From positions 29,092,753-29,156,752 of the forward strand of contig NC_068349.1 in NCBI RefSeq assembly GCF_014633365.1: a stretch of DNA of 64,000 nucleotides, read 5' to 3'. The stretch is from Diospyros lotus (taxonomy: Eukaryota > Streptophyta > Magnoliopsida > Ericales > Ebenaceae). The notes beneath the pieces were generated by a model. It made no database searches. It was not told the DNA's origin and saw only the letters and a program-made list of their open reading frames with translations. Shown here one piece after another: positions 32,434 to 43,363 of this stretch (positions are counted from its first letter, which is position 1; each line of letters starts with the position of its first letter). A program made the translations under genes and the position numbers.

Positions 32434-32447
32434 TTCACCCCTCCTTA
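32434..32447 (-). promoter_or_regulatory. T3 polypurine tract
   Basis: The minus strand reads TAAGGAGGGGTGAA directly before the LTR start TGTAATACC. Confidence 0.8.
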
Positions 32448-33540
32448 AAGAAATTTTGGCCTCGAAATTTTCATCTGGTCGTTAAGGTAACTAAGACAAT
32501 ACACAGTTTATTACCCGAATACTTCAAATCAAATGTCCATTTGGTCATTGACAAATACTTCAGTTTGCGTTCCTTACACGTCCAATGCTTACAAGCATAT
32601 CGTGTCTTTTACATAATTTCCTGTTGTGTCTCTTTACAAACAACCATACATCTTCCAACATCCTAGGTACGCATATCCTATCCCGAAACTTTTAAGAATG
32701 CCATCTTGCATCTCAAAAATCATAACCCTTGGGCTGACCACAATCATCAATTATAGACAATAACTTTCATCAATCACGCATGCTTTTTGTATCTCGCTCA
32801 CCAGATCCAGCTAAACTGTTAGGCCAACGATAAATACAAACGATCCATTTGGCACTATGCTCATAGCTAGCAGGCCAACAAGCCTCTAACATCTGACACT
32901 CACAACTATCCAACCAGGTCATGCGTCAGCACCTCACGACCACGCCCCAGGAGATACGAAGTAGTGTAGTCGTAGTCCTCAAGGAATTCTATCCACCATC
33001 GCTACCTCTTGTTCAGCTTCTTCTGCGAGAACCCCTACCTCAGGCTCCTCGTGGTTCGTGAGCACATCAAAATGCCCTACCATCCTGGTAGTGTCTCCAT
33101 AACCTCGAGAGCACATACCACATTTGCTAGTTCCAAGTCATACATCAGTTAGTTTTCTCTGTGCTTTGATGTAATCCATACGTAATCATTTTGTCATACT
33201 AACACGAAATCCGATTCTTTTGAGCTATCACAACTCTCACTACTTCTAGCAGTTCATTTTCATTAGGCTCTTCTTAAGAGTCATATTATGGACATAACTA
33301 TTCCAGAGTGTCCTACCACTATCTTCTAACAACAGCTTGTTGAAACATCTTATTTCGAAGCATCTTAGTATTCTATTTCGAAACCTGATTCCCAAAAATT
33401 TCATTTCGAACCCTACATTGCTTCATGTTTTGAAACATAGGGTCGGGACTATAATTGCCCGAAAATCCCCGAACTCAACTTTCACGTGTCCGGATAATTT
33501 TTTTCTTCTTGCCAAAATCTCTGGAATAATAAAACACATC
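32448..33540 (-). pseudogene. T3 decayed polyprotein with an RNase H remnant
   Basis: On the minus strand at about 33075-32930 the DNA matches the end of Ty3 RNase H in shifting frames: HEEPEV, then KKLNKR, a stop, then RWWIEFLEDYDY, corresponding to the conserved block with QRRW, EFL and DYD. RNase H removes the RNA template after copying. The remaining sequence toward 32448 should hold integrase but I cannot recognise it. The remnant is only about 0.6 kb from the polypurine tract, so most of the integrase is deleted. Many stops; no open frame of useful length. Confidence 0.6.
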
Positions 33541-34139
33541 TTTCCATAAAAAAAAAAAATTTCTACACATTTTTTCCTTTTCTTTTCTTCTTTTTCTTCT
33601 TCTTTCTTCTTACTTCCTTCTCCTGCAGCACACTGACCCTACGCGCAAACTGCTGCCGGCTGCTGTTGCCTTCCAACACCGCCGCCACCTTTGACGGCCA
33701 CCATTGCCACCTCCAGCGCCTACTCTGCCATCAGCCGCGAGCCACGGTGTGGCTTCTCTACGCCCAGCCGTCGATCGCAGCTCCTCCCAGCCATCATCGC
33801 CGACCTAATCGGCCCTCGCGTCGGCCAGATCCGGGACGCCACCGCCACTGCCAGCTCCGTCGCACAGCCACCAGCCATTGCCCGGCTTCCCTCGGCCTCC
33901 ACAGCGCCATCGCCGTCCTTGCCCCTGCTGCCAGATCTGGGTCGATCCAACCTGACTCGGCCCGACCTGACCCGACTTGATCCACTTCAGGTTTGGCCCA
34001 TTCTTGATTTGACTCTTTAGATCTGACCCATATCTGTTTTGACCCATCTGATTAAATCTGACCCATATCTGATTTAACCCATCCATTTAGATCCGACCCA
34101 TATCTGATTTGTTTAGATTTAGCCAGATCTAGATCCATC
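33541..34139 (+). other. Pyrimidine-rich, GC-rich and short-repeat sequence before the LBD fragment
   Basis: A CTT-rich run (33565-33635) leads into a GC-rich stretch (33650-33960) rich in GCCACC and CCGCC, with ORFs on both strands that have no domain. At 33950-34110 GACCCATATCTGATTT is repeated about five times with changes. This could be the upstream region of the captured gene or an LTR GC block. I cannot decide. Confidence 0.45.
33950..34110 (+). repeat. Degenerate tandem repeat of GACCCATATCTGATTT
   Basis: About five imperfect units of 20-40 bp, preceded by CCCGACCTGACCCGACTTGA. Confidence 0.7.
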
Positions 34140-34700
34140 ATGCCAAGGTGTAACATACCAAGACCCTGGCCTCGGTGTGGTGCCTGTATAGTCTTGCATG
34201 CCCAATGCCCTCCACGGTGTTTCTTTGCTCCGTACTTCAGCCATGAGGAAGGATCTATTGACTTTTCTGTCATCCATAGAGTTTTTGGTGTCAGTAATGC
34301 CTCTCTTCTTCTGTACCGACTTCCGGCAAGAGATCAGTCAGAGGAAGCTGTCTCACTTACTATTGAAGCTTTAGCTCGGCTTCAAGATCCCGTCTATGGC
34401 TGTGTATCTCACACTTTTGCCCTTCAGCAGCAGGTTAGTGAGTTGCAAGCTTATCGAGCTTATTTGCAAGATTCACTATTCGCATATTATTCTTCGTATC
34501 CCTAACCTATTCCTCAACTTGATTAAAACCCGAGCTGGAATTCTGATCTTCCTATCATCCCAGAGGATGTCGCTCATCCTAGTTTCTCAAAGGCTACTCT
34601 TCCACCTTACTCTAGCGAAACCAACAGTAGCCAGATGCCACTCCCAGATGACATCGATGAGGTAGGACCTGTCGTGTTTGGAAACCATCGTCGTCATTGA
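34140..34700 (+). pseudogene. LOB-domain (LBD/ASL) transcription factor, captured pseudogene
   Basis: The frame from ATG 34140 shows the LOB-domain hallmarks: zinc-finger-like C13-x2-C16-x6-C23-x3-C27, FAPYF at residues 29-33, the GAS-block core FGVSN at 49-53, and DPVYGCV at 83-89. Three of four leucines of the Lx6Lx3Lx6L zipper are present (L95, L102, L113; position 106 is Arg). LBD proteins are plant-specific nuclear DNA-binding regulators of organ boundaries and lateral organs. Stops interrupt the frame at 34503-34505 and 34524-34526, both TAA, and the same frame then stays open to a TGA at 34698. No intron is visible. The fragment lies on the plus strand inside a minus-strand Ty3 element. 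It is probably a captured copy of a host gene. Which LBD gene it came from cannot be told. Confidence 0.85.
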
Positions 34701-36893
34701 GCATCGACCACGTTATTAGTTGTATGGTTTGCCTTTTTCCTTTGAGTAATGTTCGGCTTGATTTCCTATAACTGTTTGAACATATGGAATGAATATTATG
34801 CTTTGGATGCTTTAACGTTCCATTCCCTTATCTTACCCTCGATTGTATATTGATCATAAGACATCTTAACCTCTTACAACTGTTTTAATAATTCATCAAA
34901 TCAAGGTAAAATATCTGCTTTTAATTATCACCTGATAATTCATGTCCTTAATCAAGTCACACATAGCTAAGCATCCAAGCTATCATTGGCAATTTCATCA
35001 TTAAGAAATAATCCCGTTAAATCTTTCGAAATATATCCTGGTATTTTCCATTTTTCTTACGGCTTTTCACTGACCACAAGTGCCTACACTTCATAACAAT
35101 AGGCCCTTTATTTTCATAACTTGCTGACATCATTTTAATAATTGTCCAGCTATATATCTCTCAATTTGCCTATCAGGGCTACCTAGACTAATCGTCTAGC
35201 TATGAGAGTTCCATTCTCCAAAATTTTGAAAATCTCGGATCTCTTAATCGATTTAGGTCTGTAGCTTCCCCTACTGTTACCCGTCATCCTGGCACATTTG
35301 TCATTATTTGATTTCCCTGAGCCTGTCATCCAATCCTTACTGGATTTCTTCATGAAACTCTAAAGTTTCATCACGAATCCCTAGATCCTCAATTAGTTCT
35401 TTCGAGAAATTTCCTCAGGAATCTCAAATCATTTTATCTCCAAAAATCCCAAATCAGATTACGATATCTGGTTCTAATCACTTTTCGTGAACTCAATTTC
35501 TTTGCAACTATGGCTCTCAATCCACTGTTCATTCATGGTGCTTTTAAATTCGCCTCATCGGGTTGACTACTGTCAACTTTTTCTGATTCCATAGGTCCAT
35601 TTCGCATACTGGACCGTAGTCACAACCCCTGTTGACTAGGTCTCCTCATCATTCTTTTTCGGTTGATACGACCCATCCATCAATTCCTTCCTTTTTTTGC
35701 ACTCGAAATTTTTGTTATGTTGAGACTGCCATCTCAAAACTCATCATCAAGGTTTTAGACTAACCATGCTTCACTACCTGAAATTTTATTTACCGAGAAT
35801 CCATTAACTCTCGTATTTTGTTCTTCAGATCCAATTGACTATTGGCACATGACCATTAAATTAGTTGTTCCTAGACACTACATTTACCGTCAGCCAACAC
35901 ATAAGCTGTCATCATCACCCCGATTACATAGTTGGCTTACTCCTACATCATATGTTGACCCTCACATGGGTACGTTCCGGGTGAAAACTGCACGATCTCA
36001 TCGTAGTCCTTCAAGAACTATCATCCATTGTCGCTGCCATTGAGTTTAACTCCTTCTGAAAGAACATTCCTTCTAGGCCCTCGAGTCTCTTACTGCTCGT
36101 CGTGTCACCAATCCCAAAGATGACCACAAACCTCGATGCGATCCTTTAAATAGGACACACTGTCCATATTCAATCCATCTTACCTTAGGTTGATTCCCTA
36201 GGCTTTCAGCCTCGATCAACAATAACTAACGACACACCTCGCATCCTAGACCATTAGAACTTGGAATTCTCTATAAGGTAAAGACCCTACTATGTTGCCT
36301 CAGATTTTCAGCATCTGATCATCTCCTCGGTAATTCACTAAGCAACTTAAACCCTGGGTCCCAGACCCATACCGCGAGACAATTTACAAGCTTCCCCGGT
36401 ACGTCGATCATAAGCTCATTACAAGCCTTCTGCCTTGGTCCCTAGATCTAGATCTGTCACTACGAGCACCGACCAGTAGTGTCGTCACACTGCTAGGGTT
36501 TCTTTATCCCGTCTTTGCGAGTCACATCGGTTGCACCACTTTCAGCTAATCAATTGACGCACTCACGCGCCATCATTTGGCCTCTCGTTCGATCCAATCC
36601 GATGGATCCCTTATCTTTACATCATATTTCTGAGATACTAAATGATCCTCGAAAATCCTTATCCTTCGATCCTTAACTTGACAGCTAGGCCATCAGACTA
36701 ATCTTGAGCTAGCTTCTATCAAGCATTCTACTATTCACCAGGAATAGTAGTCGTCTACTGAAATCGTGTATGTTCGTGAATAGTACACTAGGTAAGTTCC
36801 CAGGAAAGAGAGATGGGTCACAATGGACACACTTAAATACCAAGCCTTTCGTTAGCCAGAACTTTCCTAAACATGCACTTCCACTACAACACA
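34701..36893 (-). pseudogene. T3 decayed internal region with a second RNase H remnant
   Basis: On the minus strand at about 36100-35975 a Ty3 RNase H block is recognisable: FFQKELN, then in another frame RQWMIVLEGL, followed by a stop. It is about 1 kb from the primer site, so gag, protease and reverse transcriptase, which should precede it, are missing. Since another RNase H remnant lies at about 33000, parts of two polyproteins must be present. The rest of the stretch (34701-35950, 36170-36893) shows no domain I can name. ORFs at 35849-36043 and 36709-36967 are not supported. Confidence 0.55.
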
Positions 36894-37052
36894 CTTATCC
36901 AGTAACCGTCAATACCCAAATCTTACGGTCGCTTTGCTTATCTAGCCACACGCGACCTTTTCCTTAGGTTCGCTCTAATATCAACTATATCAGAACCACT
37001 TAAGACTTCCAATCGGACTTCTTCTCCAAAAAAAATCCTCTCTGATACCAAT
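36894..37052 (-). other. T3 leader and primer-binding site
   Basis: The minus strand reads LTR end GGTGTTACA, then ATTGGTATCAGAGAGG (37052 downward). This resembles the initiator tRNA-Met site TGGTATCAGAGC. The leader continues to 36894, where similarity to the left copy stops. Confidence 0.8.
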
Positions 37053-38724
37053 TGTAACACCCTGTTTTTCTCTTACCGAGCGTGTCACTATGCTGGGACC
37101 CAAAATATACATAAATTATTTTTTCTTTCTTTCTCGGTACATAACTTAACCTTAAGTACCGCATTCCAAACAAAACCCCCAGCAAATCATTAAAAATGTG
37201 GAAGCGATAATCGAAACCTAATATGGTACATAATCAATTCACTTTATTTATAACATAAGAATCCGTACCATAGTTAACATTATATCCTCAATATTGAAAT
37301 ACATAAATACATGGAGATTCCATAATGTTCTAACAAGGCTAATCATTAATAAAGCATCAGCTAAAACATATTCGAGTCAGCTTGCTGAATCCATCGGCCA
37401 CACCATCACGTGCCGTCTCATCTCAACCTGCTCCTTGCCTAAGCTGCAAGTTTAAACTGGAACGTTGAATGTTCCAGGGGCATAACCCATTAGAAGATGA
37501 AACTTCTAGTGAGGGTCCAAAAACATATATATACGAATGCATGATGCAATAACATGAACAACATTTGCTCTTAATGTAACTTCCCAGGCCCACCTACTCG
37601 GCACGGAATCCTAGGCAAATCCCGAAGCTCTGCAGGATAAGCCTAACGTTATTCCATCATTGTCCTAGGGGAATTACGACTACACTCTGGGGGCGACATC
37701 CCATTCCCATGCACAAATATCAATATGACAATCATGTCATGCAAATATCACAATTTTTCATGCAATATGACAAAATGAATCATATCTTTTATAATTATCG
37801 TGCATGTATAAGCAATCATATCTTTCATAAATATCATGCATAATTATATCATATAGGATAGAACAACTCATCTTTGTCCAAAGATCAAGACACCTCAAAA
37901 AGTGCGCATCGCCTCGATATGCGTGCCTGACCTCGATTTTCGTGTCAACTCTCAAAAGTTGCACCAATCACATCATCTCGATCACCTTAATGATCAAAAT
38001 GATATTTAATCACTAATTATCCTCAATATTCCATTTATTTCATTTTCCTTCATTTTCTCTCATTTTTTCTTTCCAAAAATCCTAATAAATACCTCGGGAC
38101 TATTTTCTCAAATCTAATTTCACAACAATTCATTATAGGCTATGAACTTCAAGGGAAAAATACTGAACTTACCCGGATATTGCATTTTCATGCAAAATGA
38201 GACTCTTTGATGCTAAAATCGAGACATCGGGAATCCCAAATCCCAATCTTTCTGCACAAACCTCCATAAAATAATTTTCCTGATTTTTCCATAAAGGACT
38301 TAGAATCCATGATATCTCCATTATAAGCCCGAATCTTGGTTTTGGCCTTAAACTTCTTCGTTTCTTCTTGAAACCACTAAAGGGTTGTTCTTTATGAAAA
38401 ACCGAAGCCCCCTCAAGCTTCCGTTGACTTTCAGGAAGTCGTCTATAACAATTCGGTATTACAGCCTAATTGGCAGTTGCATTTTAGTTGTACTGAAAAC
38501 TATTCCCGATCCGATTTCTTTTGGCACCATAAATCCTATCTCGGGGTGCTTGTTAATGCCCCATCATTTTCCTTTGGCATCTCGGCTCCAGGACACTCCC
38601 GGCAATTGATTCGGTCATCTATACGGTAATAAATTATCGTTATACCCTTCATTTATCCTTAAATTCTATTTTTACCCTCAGGATAATTTACCCTTGAGTC
38701 CTTTAGAATTTCTCAGGTATTACA
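37053..38724 (-). repeat. T3 right (5') LTR (1672 bp)
   Basis: Matches 29884-32433 at both ends but lacks about 0.9 kb around the GC-rich block. The junction is at about 38300, where CTGATTTTTCCA is followed by unrelated TAAAGGACTTAG. The palindrome GGAACGTTGAATGTTCC is at 37459-37475. Confidence 0.85.
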
Positions 38725-39374
38725 ACATGCCCTTGCATTCCTTACGGTGGGCCAAGGAATTACCATGATGACTACGGGGGTGATTGCTACACATTGGCAT
38801 TGTTACTCAGGGGAGATTTCTATAACTGCATAACATCTTATTTTCTACCTTTCCATGCACTTTCATTCACTCCATGAACCATCTCACTTAGATATAACTG
38901 TCTGACTTGGGTGTTTCATACCCCTGGAACATTCAATGTTCCATGTATAATAGACGTGCCAGGTTCTAGAGAGACAAGCAGGAGAATCGAAAAGGAAGTG
39001 ATCGAGGCTCAGCACAAAATCCTTGTGGTCAATATTGTATATCTAAAAATTTGTATTCCAAGTATGGTGTAACAACAACTGCTGAGAGTCTTGAATCTAT
39101 TTCTATTTCCCTTATGTAAAGTGTGGACTACTTCCTTTACCTTAGTTTTTGGGCTTGCGAGAATATTATCCATGCTTGTAATGGAGATATCATGGATTCT
39201 AAGTCCTACTTGAACTTGTAATAAGAAGATCTAGTGGAAATCCTAGCTGTTAAGCTTGGTAGGTTCGATCCTTACTTCCGCTGATAAAGGATTTCCTAAA
39301 ATGCCCGAGTGATGTATATAGCATGGAACAATGGTGTTTAGCTTCTCAATGTATATAAAACTTGGGGCGTTACA

Positions 39375-39690
39375 CTAAGTGGTCTCAAATGAAGCTCCTC
39401 ATGATACACAACAAAAATATCAAAACTTTTGATAATATTTCACGTTACTTGGAGCTTGAGGCGGAGTGTATTTAAGCAAACCGTGCAATGGCTTTTGTAG
39501 CCAAGGTTGATAGACATAAGAGATTTGGGCCCAAAAGTAAGAGACAAGGATCGAAGGCATCAGGTCCTACACCTAAGATTGGTAAGGGCAAGAAGGCCAA
39601 GAGAGGGGCATGTGGAAAGAAAGATTTGTCCAAACTGAAATGCTACAATTGTAAGAAGAAGGGTCACTTCACTCGGGATGTTAGAGTCGA
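39375..39690 (+). pseudogene. Copia gag, C-terminal part with a damaged zinc knuckle
   Basis: Just after the target duplication the frame resumes with KWSQMKLLM, then NISRYLELEAE, the usual end of copia Gag. A basic linker rich in Lys and Gly follows. The zinc knuckle at 39641-39682 reads C-x2-C-x4-H-x4-V: the last cysteine is replaced by valine (CYNC...GHFTRDV). Stops are present (for example at about 39472, before ANRAMAF). It is the direct continuation of 22471-22974. Confidence 0.85.
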
Positions 39691-39764
39691 AGAAGGTACA
39701 TTTCTCTTCTTATTCCCCTTTGATTCATATTTGCTCACATGCATTAGTTGCATACTCACATCTT

Positions 39765-40407
39765 GAGTGGATTGTGGATACAAGCACAACATGACACATA
39801 AGTGTTGTGAAAGAAGGGTTTGTGGATTACCACCGGGTGCCAGTGGGAACTCAATACATCATGCTTGGAAATGGCACATAAGAAGAAGTTTTCGGAGTTG
39901 GTTCGTTCCAGATCAAGATGAAGAATGACAAGATTCTACTCTTGAAGAACGTTATGTATGCTCCTGGAGTCCGGTGTAATCTATTATTAGTAGCATGTTT
40001 ATTAGGACAAGGTTATTCTTTTCTTTTTCGTGATATTGGCATGAACATCTATTTGGATGATACATTCTTTGGTAGTGGTTTCTTAGTTGATGGTTTTTTC
40101 AAACTTAATTTGGATCATGTTTTTTATAATCATTCTATTGCTTTGGTTTCTTCTACTTCTTCTATCGTAAATGTTGATTGTGATTTATGGCATAAGAGAC
40201 TTGGCCATATGGGCTAAGAAATGCTGGCAAGGCTGGGGAGAGAAGGTCTATTGGGATCTCTTAGTAAAGTGAGACTCACTATGTGTGAGCCTTGCTTAGC
40301 CAGTAAGGCCAAGAGGAAACCTTTTGGTAAGGCTTCTCGTGCATCTTGTCCTTTGGAGTTAGTACACTCCAACATATGCAGTCCTATGAATGTGAGGGCA
40401 TATCATG
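39765..40407 (+). pseudogene. Copia protease remnant and integrase N-terminus
   Basis: WIVDTSTT at about 39770 is the protease active-site block, where copia has D-S/T-G/S; a stop follows within 10 codons. The open piece 39918-40217 contains LKNVMYAPG and then the integrase zinc-binding region: H in LWHKRLGHMG, followed after a TAA (CAA changed) by MCEPCLASKAKRKPF at 40221-40407. That gives the H-H-C-C cluster. The protein breaks off at NVRAYH, where a solo LTR is inserted at the duplication TCATG. Integrase joins element DNA to the host chromosome. Function is lost through stops and the insertion. Confidence 0.85.
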
Positions 40408-41756
40408 TGTAACACCCAGTAATCCTAGTGTTATGAGAATGAGAAATGAAGTAAGAAAACTTCCAAAAATACCCTTAAGAAGGTGATGGATCCTTGAGAT
40501 TGAGGGTGCCCTATGAGAGGGGTATTTTAGTAATTTAGATAGTGAAGTCTAATAAAGGGTATTTTGGTGAATTGGAAATAATTCCTATGTGGAATTAGGT
40601 GTGTAAGTGAATTAAATCCCAATTTTGTATTTATGTGGAGATATATGGGATTAGTAAGTCATAAAAGGTATTTTGGGAATTTCGGAATTAATTCCATAGA
40701 GGAATTAAATTATGGAAAATAGGAAAAATGGAGAATATTCAATTATATGAGAAATAATTGATTTTCCCTAAATTTGGTAGATTAATGTGGTGATGCCACA
40801 TGGATGGATGAGATGGAAACTTGGAAGCCAAGGTTAGTGTCTAGGGATGACACTTGGCAAAGCCTTGTTCAAGTAAAAATGAGAGATTAAATTAAATGCA
40901 AAAGAAATGCTAATTAGTCTTTTAAGCATTTAATGTTTAGCATGATTATGGTGTATTAAATAAATCCAAATGAAATGGAAAATTAGTCACCCATAAATGC
41001 TTTAGAAAATATGAGATTTATTTAAAAGCATAAGAAGGATTTATGTCTCTCATGGTGATGGGTTGAAAATAGTCAAAATAAAATTTATTGGAAATAAAAG
41101 GAAATTTCCAAGTGATCCAATGGTTGTGCTTGAGTCTTGGAAAGAGAAATGGATCCAATGGCTAAAAGTGGATCTTGGAGGATGGCATGGATTGCCAACA
41201 TATTAAAAGTGTATTTTCTCTTAAAGGTGGAGATTAAGTCTTCCAAAAATTAATGGTTGAGATTGAGATTCTCCAGAGCACATGGATTGTGCTTTATTTG
41301 TATGGCTAGGATTTTCTCTCCAAAAGAGAAGAGAAATGGAGGGTTGAGATGAAGTCTTGTATTTAAATTATCAAGACTAGGAAAATAATCCAAAAAGAAA
41401 AGTAAATAGTCACCATTAATGCTTGAAATTATGGTGATATTTATAAATGGAAAATGAGGGATTTAAGTCTTTCAAAGTGGTCTCTCATGTGATGGGGTGA
41501 AAATAGTCTCATTTAAGTAAATGAGAAATAAATGGTAAATTCAAGAGATCAAATGGGTGAGATTTATTCTTGAAAAGTGAATAAAATCCAATGGTTGAGA
41601 TTTAAAGAGAGAGGAAATGGCATGGATTGTGTTTCTTCCAAGAGAGATGAAATTTATCTAAACAAATGGAAGGTGGAGATTTAATTCTCCCTAAGCACAT
41701 GGATTGTGCTTTTAAATGAATGGTGGAGATCTATTCTTGAAAATGGGAAATAGTAG

Positions 41757-41764
41757 TATATAAG
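41757..41764 (+). promoter_or_regulatory. T2 LTR TATA box
   Basis: TATATAAG followed by GGCAAGTAAGG, near the middle of the LTR. The related LTR on the minus strand has TATAAATAG at the same relative place. Confidence 0.5.
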
Positions 41765-42275
41765 GGCAAGTAAGGAAGACTTGTTTTCCCTTTGGACATT
41801 TGAAGAAAGAAAGAGAGAGAGAGAGAAAGAAGTCTCCCATGGAGGAAAAAGTGAAGAAAGAAGAAGAAGTCAAGGTAAGTATCATTCTTTCTTCTCTTTA
41901 CTTAAGTATGCTTTGTATGCAAAGTAAGTTTCTTTTGGAATGCCATCTTAGATGGGAGAAGATGATGATGGAAGCTCTCTTGAGATGAGGATTTAAAGCT
42001 TCAAAGAATGAAAAGAGGTAAGGGATGGCCCCCATGGGAGCGTGGCCTTGCAATGTGTTGTAAGTATGGTTCATAAATGTGTATGTTGCATTAGCATGCT
42101 CTATTGTGTTCATGAGACTTATGGCCATAGGGTAGTTTGGGAACATTGTTGAAATGGTGGGTTGATGCCTCTAACCTTGGTGGGTTGTGAGGGTAAAGAG
42201 ACTTAGCCATACTTGCTTGCATTTGGCATCATATAATCTTGTTATGTTCATATTTATTTTGCATTGCACCCTTAT

Positions 42276-42291
42276 TGAGCTTAATAGCTCA
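42276..42291 (+). other. Covarying LTR stem-loop, copy in T2
   Basis: TGAGCT-TAAT-AGCTCA, followed by TGAGG and then TATAGGTTG. Confidence 0.8.
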
Positions 42292-43363
42292 TGAGGTTTT
42301 TACCCTCATATATAGGTTGTGAAAGCATGGGAAAAATCAAGACAAGAGTGGGTTGTGGAAGCATGGAAATGAAGATTCAAGTGTTTTATATGGCTTAGGA
42401 AAGCCTACCATGTTGCATTTGATTCATGTGATGTAAATTATTTTGTGATTATGGTTTGTAAAAAAAAATTAAGTCCATGGGTGTATTTTTGTTTTGAAAA
42501 TGAGTTATTGGCTTATGGCTTGAAGAGGCCTAAGTATGGATGTAAATCTCACATTTGGTATGAGTTGTTGTGGAAGCATCAAGAGTATTGTTTAAGCCTT
42601 AATTATGGAGAAATAGAGGCAAAAATTGAATGAATGTGAAGTATATTTATTTAATTTAATTTCTGAAAATTTTGGGTTAAGAAGCCCATATAAAAGAAAA
42701 AAAAGAAAAGAAAAGTAGTGGAGGCAGCAACAACAGTTGTCGTGGCCCGAGGGGGCCATAGCGGGCAACAACAGGCGCGTAGGGTGCGCGGGCGGGCGCG
42801 TTGGGGCGCGGGCGCTAGGGCTCGGGCGCGCGCGGCCAACGCACCACGGGGCCCTAGGTGCGCCAACAGGCCCTGCTAGCCAATTTTTTTTCAAAAATTT
42901 GGAATTTTGGGGGGATTTTGGGGCATTTCTTAATTGATTTTGGGCCCTGGAGGAATTTTCAAGATAAAAGGATTTTCGGGCATTTTTTGGAGATAAATGC
43001 CGAATTTTGAAAAATGAAATTTTTTTAGTTTTTCCTCCAAAATTGGTAAAATCAATGTATTGATTGAGCTTGTAAATTTTTGGAGCCCGGTGAAATTCTT
43101 AGATAGAAAAAGAATTTAATATAAATATGAGAATGGCGATTGGGCATCATAATGGGATTTCTTTTCAACCAAGTGCAGTGTGGTTAAGCCCAATTCTGTT
43201 AGTGAATCCTGGGGTTGAGGGAAGGGAATGACGAGCCTAGTTCCCACCTAGGGTGTTTCGTCTTGAAACATGGTCCGCCCTTCACCAATGGCCGGACAGG
43301 TGGACAATTCGGGTAATTGTTCACGAGTGGCACCTGTAAGTGGGAATGGGGCGTCACATCATG

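Larger units (their letters stand above)
29725..38724 (-). mobile_element. T3: minus-strand Ty3 element with a duplicated LTR-leader unit
   Basis: Two LTRs (29884-32433 and 37053-38724) read TGTAATACC to GGTGTTACA on the minus strand. A polypurine tract borders the left LTR (32434-32447) and a primer site borders the right one, as in a normal minus-strand element. The left LTR is also followed by a primer site and 150 bp of leader (29725-29883), which a simple 3' LTR would not have. Both leaders break at the same base (CTTATCC). This points to a tandem or recombined element. The internal part has decayed Ty3 polyprotein and a captured LBD gene. Confidence 0.75.
22975..39374 (+). mobile_element. 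T4 solo LTR carrying a T1 and a T3 element (16.4-kb nest)
   Basis: The left end TGTAATATCTGAGATTTTTAA matches the start of the minus-strand LTR at 58720 (TGTAATACCTGATATTTTTAG). The right end GGGGCGTTACA matches its other end, so both belong to one LTR of family T4: 22975-24035 plus 38725-39374, about 1.7 kb. Flanks CTGAG (22970-22974) and CTAAG (39375-39379) form a target duplication with one G-to-A change. A TATA box TATAAAAG is at 23450 and a GC-rich block at 23700-23800. A palindrome TGGAACATTCAATGTTCCA lies at 38925-38943. The nest separates the two halves of the copia gag. Confidence 0.8.
40408..43358 (+). mobile_element. T2 solo LTR inside the copia integrase (2951 bp)
   Basis: Begins TGTAACACCCAGTAATCC and ends GGGGCGTCACA, with a perfect target duplication TCATG at 40403-40407 and 43359-43363. 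TATATAAG at 41757-41764 is a likely promoter. The stem-loop is at 42276-42291 and a GC-rich block at 42715-42885. No internal coding region. ORFs in both directions across the GC-rich block (42592-42937) are by-products. Confidence 0.93.

Noticed and set aside
33666..34086. Several overlapping ORFs on both strands (Pro, Arg, Ala rich)
   Set aside because: All frames are open because of high GC and few stops. No domain; composition matches the GC-rich blocks seen in the LTRs.
42592..42937. ORFs on both strands across the T2 GC-rich block
   Set aside because: Located inside a solo LTR with a proven target duplication; no domain.
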